From: JAGTVB01 sp049282355
Lineage (GTDB): Bacteria; Pseudomonadota; Gammaproteobacteria; HK1
DNA: 64,000 bases
NCBI GenBank assembly: GCA_049282355.1
Contig: JBAPTW010000108.1
Location: forward strand, 62,001 to 126,000
Direction of reading: 5' to 3'
The first letter of the stretch is position 1. Every line of letters starts with the position of its first letter. Positions 61,027 through 64,000 of the stretch are shown in pieces. Below the pieces are notes generated by a model that did not search any database, was not told where the DNA came from, and saw nothing but the letters and a program-made list of their open reading frames with translations. The translations under genes were made by a program, and so were the position numbers.

Positions 61027-62553
61027 ATGATCGATCAGCAGCAACCCGTTCGCGCCAATGAAAGCCTACAGTATTTTCTGCAGACCCCGCTGGAAAAGCT
61101 TCTGCAAGAAGAGACTCGGGGTGATCCCGTGCATGCGGCCATTAAACTGTTTCACGACGTGGCCAAAACCGTGCCGGCCTATCGTGCGTTTCTTGCTGAA
61201 CATCACATCGAGCCTGCGCGCCTGCAGACGACGGCGGACTTTTGCCGCTTGCCGCTGACCACCAAAGCGAACTATTTGCAACGCCATCCGCTAGCCCACT
61301 TGTGCCGCGGTGGCCGCATCGAGAGCTGCGATATGATCGCCGCTTCTTCCGGATCCACCGGTCAGCCAACCTTTTGGCCACGCTTCATCAGCGATGAGCT
61401 GACGATCGCGGTGCGTTTCGAGCAGATCTTCCACGACAGTTTCCACGCCGATCAATACCGTACGCTGGCCATCGTCTGCTTCGCGCTGGGTACCTGGGTC
61501 GGCGGTATGTTTACCGCCGCATGCTGCCGGTATGTCGCCGCCAAAGGCTATCCCATCACGGTGATTACGCCCGGTAACAACCGCGCAGAGATCGCGCGGG
61601 TTGTCCGAGAGCTCGCACCCCAGTTTGAGCAATCGGTGCTGCTAGGATACCCGCCCTTCCTGAAAGACGTCATCGACGGCGGCATCGCGGAAGGCATCGA
61701 TTGGCTACCACTGAAGATAAAATTGGTCACCGCGGGCGAAGTATTCAGCGAGGAATGGCGCCGGCTTGTCTGCGAGCGCGCCGGCGCCGCCAACCCATGC
61801 CACGATACCGCTTCGCTTTACGGCACCGCCGATGCCGGGGTGCTCGGTAACGAGACGCCTCTGAGCGTCCATATCCGGCAATTTCTGGCCAAAACGCCCG
61901 CTGCGGCTCGCCAGCTGTTCGGCGAGTCCAGACTGCCAACGCTGGTCCAGTATGACCCGCTCGCCCGCTATTTCGAGACACAACCGGAAGCGGACGGTAA
62001 CGGCCAAACCTTGCATTTTACTGGAAACAACGGCGTGCCGCTCATCCGCTACCATATCGCCGACGATGGCGGCCTCATCGACTACCAGCAAATGCGGCGA
62101 TTTCTTGCAGACTGGGGATTCGATCCCCTGGTTGAATTCGTGAATCACGGCGCGCGTGGTGTCCGCGAGCTGCCATTTGTGTTCGTGTTTGGTCGCTCGA
62201 ACTTCACCGTCTCGTACTTCGGCGCCAACGTCTATCCAGAAAACATCAGCGTTGGGCTGGAACAGCCCCGCGTACGTGAATGGGTCACCGGTAAGTTTGT
62301 CCTGCAAAGCAAAGAAGCCATCGACACGGCAGCGCACCTTGCCATTGCGGTTGAGCTCGCTCCGGGCGTGGAAGCCGATAACGCCAAGCGAGATGTCATT
62401 GCGGATTCGATCCTCACCCATTTGCTACGCCTCAACAGCGAGTTCGCCAACTATGCGCCCACGGACTGTCAGCGCCCACATATCACATTGCATGCCGCGG
62501 GCGATCCGCAGTGGTTTCCTGTCGGCGTCAAGCATCGTTACACACGTCGCTAA
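61027..62553 (+). CDS. PaaK-like adenylate-forming ligase
   Basis: 508 residues, phenylacetate-CoA ligase family. P-loop-like MIAASSGSTGQPTFWPR (about 102-118), then TAGEVFSEEWRRLV (about 238-251), SLYGTADAGVLG (about 263-274) and a C-terminal FGANVYPENISVGL region. The N-terminus is longer than in classic PaaK (about 430 residues). Acid substrate unknown. It is followed 16 bp later by a small unknown gene with a perfect ribosome site. Confidence 0.83.
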   Translation: MIDQQQPVRANESLQYFLQTPLEKLLQEETRGDPVHAAIKLFHDVAKTVPAYRAFLAEHHIEPARLQTTADFCRLPLTTKANYLQRHPLAHLCRGGRIESCDMIAASSGSTGQPTFWPRFISDELTIAVRFEQIFHDSFHADQYRTLAIVCFALGTWVGGMFTAACCRYVAAKGYPITVITPGNNRAEIARVVRELAPQFEQSVLLGYPPFLKDVIDGGIAEGIDWLPLKIKLVTAGEVFSEEWRRLVCERAGAANPCHDTASLYGTADAGVLGNETPLSVHIRQFLAKTPAAARQLFGESRLPTLVQYDPLARYFETQPEADGNGQTLHFTGNNGVPLIRYHIADDGGLIDYQQMRRFLADWGFDPLVEFVNHGARGVRELPFVFVFGRSNFTVSYFGANVYPENISVGLEQPRVREWVTGKFVLQSKEAIDTAAHLAIAVELAPGVEADNAKRDVIADSILTHLLRLNSEFANYAPTDCQRPHITLHAAGDPQWFPVGVKHRYTRR

Positions 62554-62569
62554 AGAAGGAGGTACATCG

Positions 62570-62995
62570 ATGAATTGGAAAGAACAGCTAGACAAAGCAG
62601 TCAAATCGCTGAGAGACGTAGCAGAGAGCGACACGGTCAAGGGCATTACCACCAAGGCGAAGGAAACGGCCACTCACCTCGCGCAGAGAGCGCGCACAGG
62701 GGCATTAAGTGCAGCCGAGGCCTACGTCGAAGCCAATGCCGATCCCGCGGTGTTTCGAGTGCACTTTCTGAATGCCGACCTGAGTATTCTTTCACCTTCT
62801 GATGGCGTGACCATCACTCACCCGAGCGCCGGGACTCTGGCGGTGATGGACGATGCCGGTAATGGACTGATCATTAACGCCACCCCGGATCCCGCCTATG
62901 TAGCAGAGACCGTCGGCACCGTGACTCGCCTCAATGCCAACACCTACGATATTGGTGCTGAAGACGGAATCAATGTGGTTGTCCTAAAGGCGTAA
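62570..62995 (+). CDS. Conserved-looking hypothetical protein
   Basis: 141 residues from ATG 62570 with AGGAGG upstream. A much longer frame starting at 62156 runs antithetically through the ligase gene and is rejected. The N-terminal helical part (WKEQLDKAVKSLRDVAESDTVKGITTKAKETATHLAQRA) looks amphipathic. The C-terminal part (about 60-141) is beta-rich: GVTITHPSAGTLAVMDDAGNGLIINATPDPAYVAETV. Family not recognised. Probably cotranscribed with the ligase. Confidence 0.75.
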   Translation: MNWKEQLDKAVKSLRDVAESDTVKGITTKAKETATHLAQRARTGALSAAEAYVEANADPAVFRVHFLNADLSILSPSDGVTITHPSAGTLAVMDDAGNGLIINATPDPAYVAETVGTVTRLNANTYDIGAEDGINVVVLKA

Positions 62996-63214
62996 CGATC
63001 CTTTTGGTTTCCTCCTCGGAGCAGGCTCGCTAACCTCGAACGCCACCGCTGTAGGAACTGCTACGCCTGCCCATAACAGCGTTTCTTGCCGTTGCCCAGC
63101 AAATAAAGGCGGCAGGATTTTTAGGCAACCCTCGCAGGCCGGCGGTGATGAACCTGAAGATGGAGTGAACTGGGGTTTTTCACCGACGGGCTTTGACAGG
63201 CGAAAGACACAACC

Positions 63215-64000
63215 ATGTTCAGAACCGCAGAGCTAGGCCGAACGGTATCAAAAAGCGACTACAAAGAGCGCGCCCTCGCGCTTCGACAAGAGCTGCTGCA
63301 AGCTCAGCAAGACCTGCGCGAATGTGGCCGCCTCCCAGTCATTCTGGTCTTCGCCGGCGTGGACGGGGCCGGTAAGGGCGAAACGGTCAACCTCCTCAAT
63401 GAATGGATGGACCCTCGATGGCTGGTTACCCGAGCCTATGGGGAACCCGCCGACGTCGAGCGCGAGCGGCCCGAGTACTGGCGATTCTGGCAGGATCTTC
63501 CTTACAAGGGGCAGGTCGGCATGTTCCTGAGCTCATGGTATTCCAATCCGGTGCTCGACAAGGTCTACGAGAAAATCGATCTCCCCAATTTCGACGAATG
63601 CCTGGACAGAATCATCGCGTTTGAGAACGCACTGGCCGATGATCGAGCCGTCATCCTAAAGTTCTGGATGCATCTTAGCCGCACTGCGCAGAAAAGACGC
63701 CTGAAAACCATGGAGAAGGATCCCCTCCTTCGCTGGCGAGTCACCGAGGTAGATTGGCAGCACTGGCAAATGTACGACCGATTCATCGAAGCGGCGGAGC
63801 GAACCATCATGCGCACCAGCACCGCTAAGGCCCCGTGGTTTATTGTGGAAGGCGCGGACGAACGTTACCGCAGTCTTGCGGTCGGCGTCATCATACGGGA
63901 TGGGATTCGCAACCGCCTCGAAGAGCTGCGGCTCGAAGACGAGCACAAGGCAAGCCTCGCTCAGGATGCGCCGGAACATTCCTACGCACCCACCATTATC
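63215..64000 (+). CDS. PPK2-family polyphosphate kinase/phosphotransferase, partial
   Basis: The first 262 residues are visible; the frame runs off the window. P-loop VFAGVDGAGKGETVNLLNEW (about 48-67), TRAYGEPADVERERPEYWRFWQDLP and ADERYRSLAVG show a PPK2 domain. The MFRTAELGRTVSKSDYKERALALRQELL opening is like that of two-domain polyphosphate:AMP phosphotransferases (PAP). It would use polyphosphate to phosphorylate AMP or ADP. It connects with CHAD and Pho genes. Confidence 0.9.
   Translation, partial: MFRTAELGRTVSKSDYKERALALRQELLQAQQDLRECGRLPVILVFAGVDGAGKGETVNLLNEWMDPRWLVTRAYGEPADVERERPEYWRFWQDLPYKGQVGMFLSSWYSNPVLDKVYEKIDLPNFDECLDRIIAFENALADDRAVILKFWMHLSRTAQKRRLKTMEKDPLLRWRVTEVDWQHWQMYDRFIEAAERTIMRTSTAKAPWFIVEGADERYRSLAVGVIIRDGIRNRLEELRLEDEHKASLAQDAPEHSYAPTII

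Noticed and set aside
62156..62995. 279-codon open frame on the plus strand
   Set aside because: Its first half overlaps the PaaK-like ligase in another frame and looks like a shadow translation; the ATG at 62570 with AGGAGG is the real start.

Overview
The window looks like the chromosome of a free-living gammaproteobacterium. Evidence is the fimV-asd-leuB-leuD gene block, queG, the succinylase lysine pathway (dapC, dapD), a Xanthomonas-type type II secretion order (E-F-G-H-I-J-K-L-M-N-D), a pst-phoU operon, and polyphosphate and polyhydroxyalkanoate granule genes. No rRNA, tRNA, CRISPR array or intact transposase gene was recognised. Genus cannot be assigned from sequence alone.

Layout. 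1-5.3 kb (minus): 3'-truncated fimV, asd, leuB, leuD; leuC is not where it is expected. 5.5-8.9 kb (plus): queG, dapC, dapD. 8.9-10.9 kb (minus): an extra GspG/GspH-like pseudopilin pair and a lytic transglycosylase lipoprotein. 11.5-14 kb (plus): an ion-channel stator-like MotA/TolQ protein with an OmpA/MotB partner. 14.1-15.7 kb (minus): a quinone-oxidoreductase-like enzyme and a PilZ protein. 16-27.5 kb (plus): a complete type II secretion cluster. 27.7-33 kb (minus): LOG-family protein, GT4 glycosyltransferase, two Hsp20 proteins behind a sigma32-type promoter, a PhnZ-like HD oxygenase and PhoB. 33-43.5 kb: a set of HMA2-like and DUF5132-like small proteins, a GGDEF/EAL protein, a divergent MetK-like enzyme and a PEGL-type P-type ATPase with an HMA2-like N-terminus. 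43.7-50.5 kb: CHAD protein, phosphate-type porin, PlsC-like acyltransferase, DgkA, a PlcP/LpxH-like phosphoesterase, a GT2 glycosyltransferase and a PHA-system protein. 50.6-56.2 kb (minus): pstS-pstC-pstA-pstB-phoU. 56.6-64 kb: amidase/holin pair, phasin, dicarboxylate-type symporter, PaaK-like ligase, a small unknown protein and a 3'-truncated PPK2-type kinase.

Two themes tie the window together. The first is phosphate. Four sites with 11-bp-periodic Pho-box-like repeats, each followed 10 bp later by a -10-like hexamer, lie before phoB, the porin gene, the PlcP-like gene and pstS. With phoU, CHAD, PPK2, the PhnZ-like enzyme and a possible phospholipid-to-glycolipid remodelling set, they suggest a dense Pho regulon. 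The second is a dispersed family of about 140-bp elements with inverted ends (GAAGCTGTTTTA), present in at least 18 full, deleted or solo-end copies between genes. These behave like a non-autonomous mobile element (MITE), and several copies supply or abut the stop codon of the neighbouring gene.

The best candidate for an undescribed system is the P-type ATPase/MetK-like operon, translationally coupled, with its neighbouring HMA2-like and DUF5132-like membrane proteins. All repeat, Pho-box and homology calls here were made by eye.
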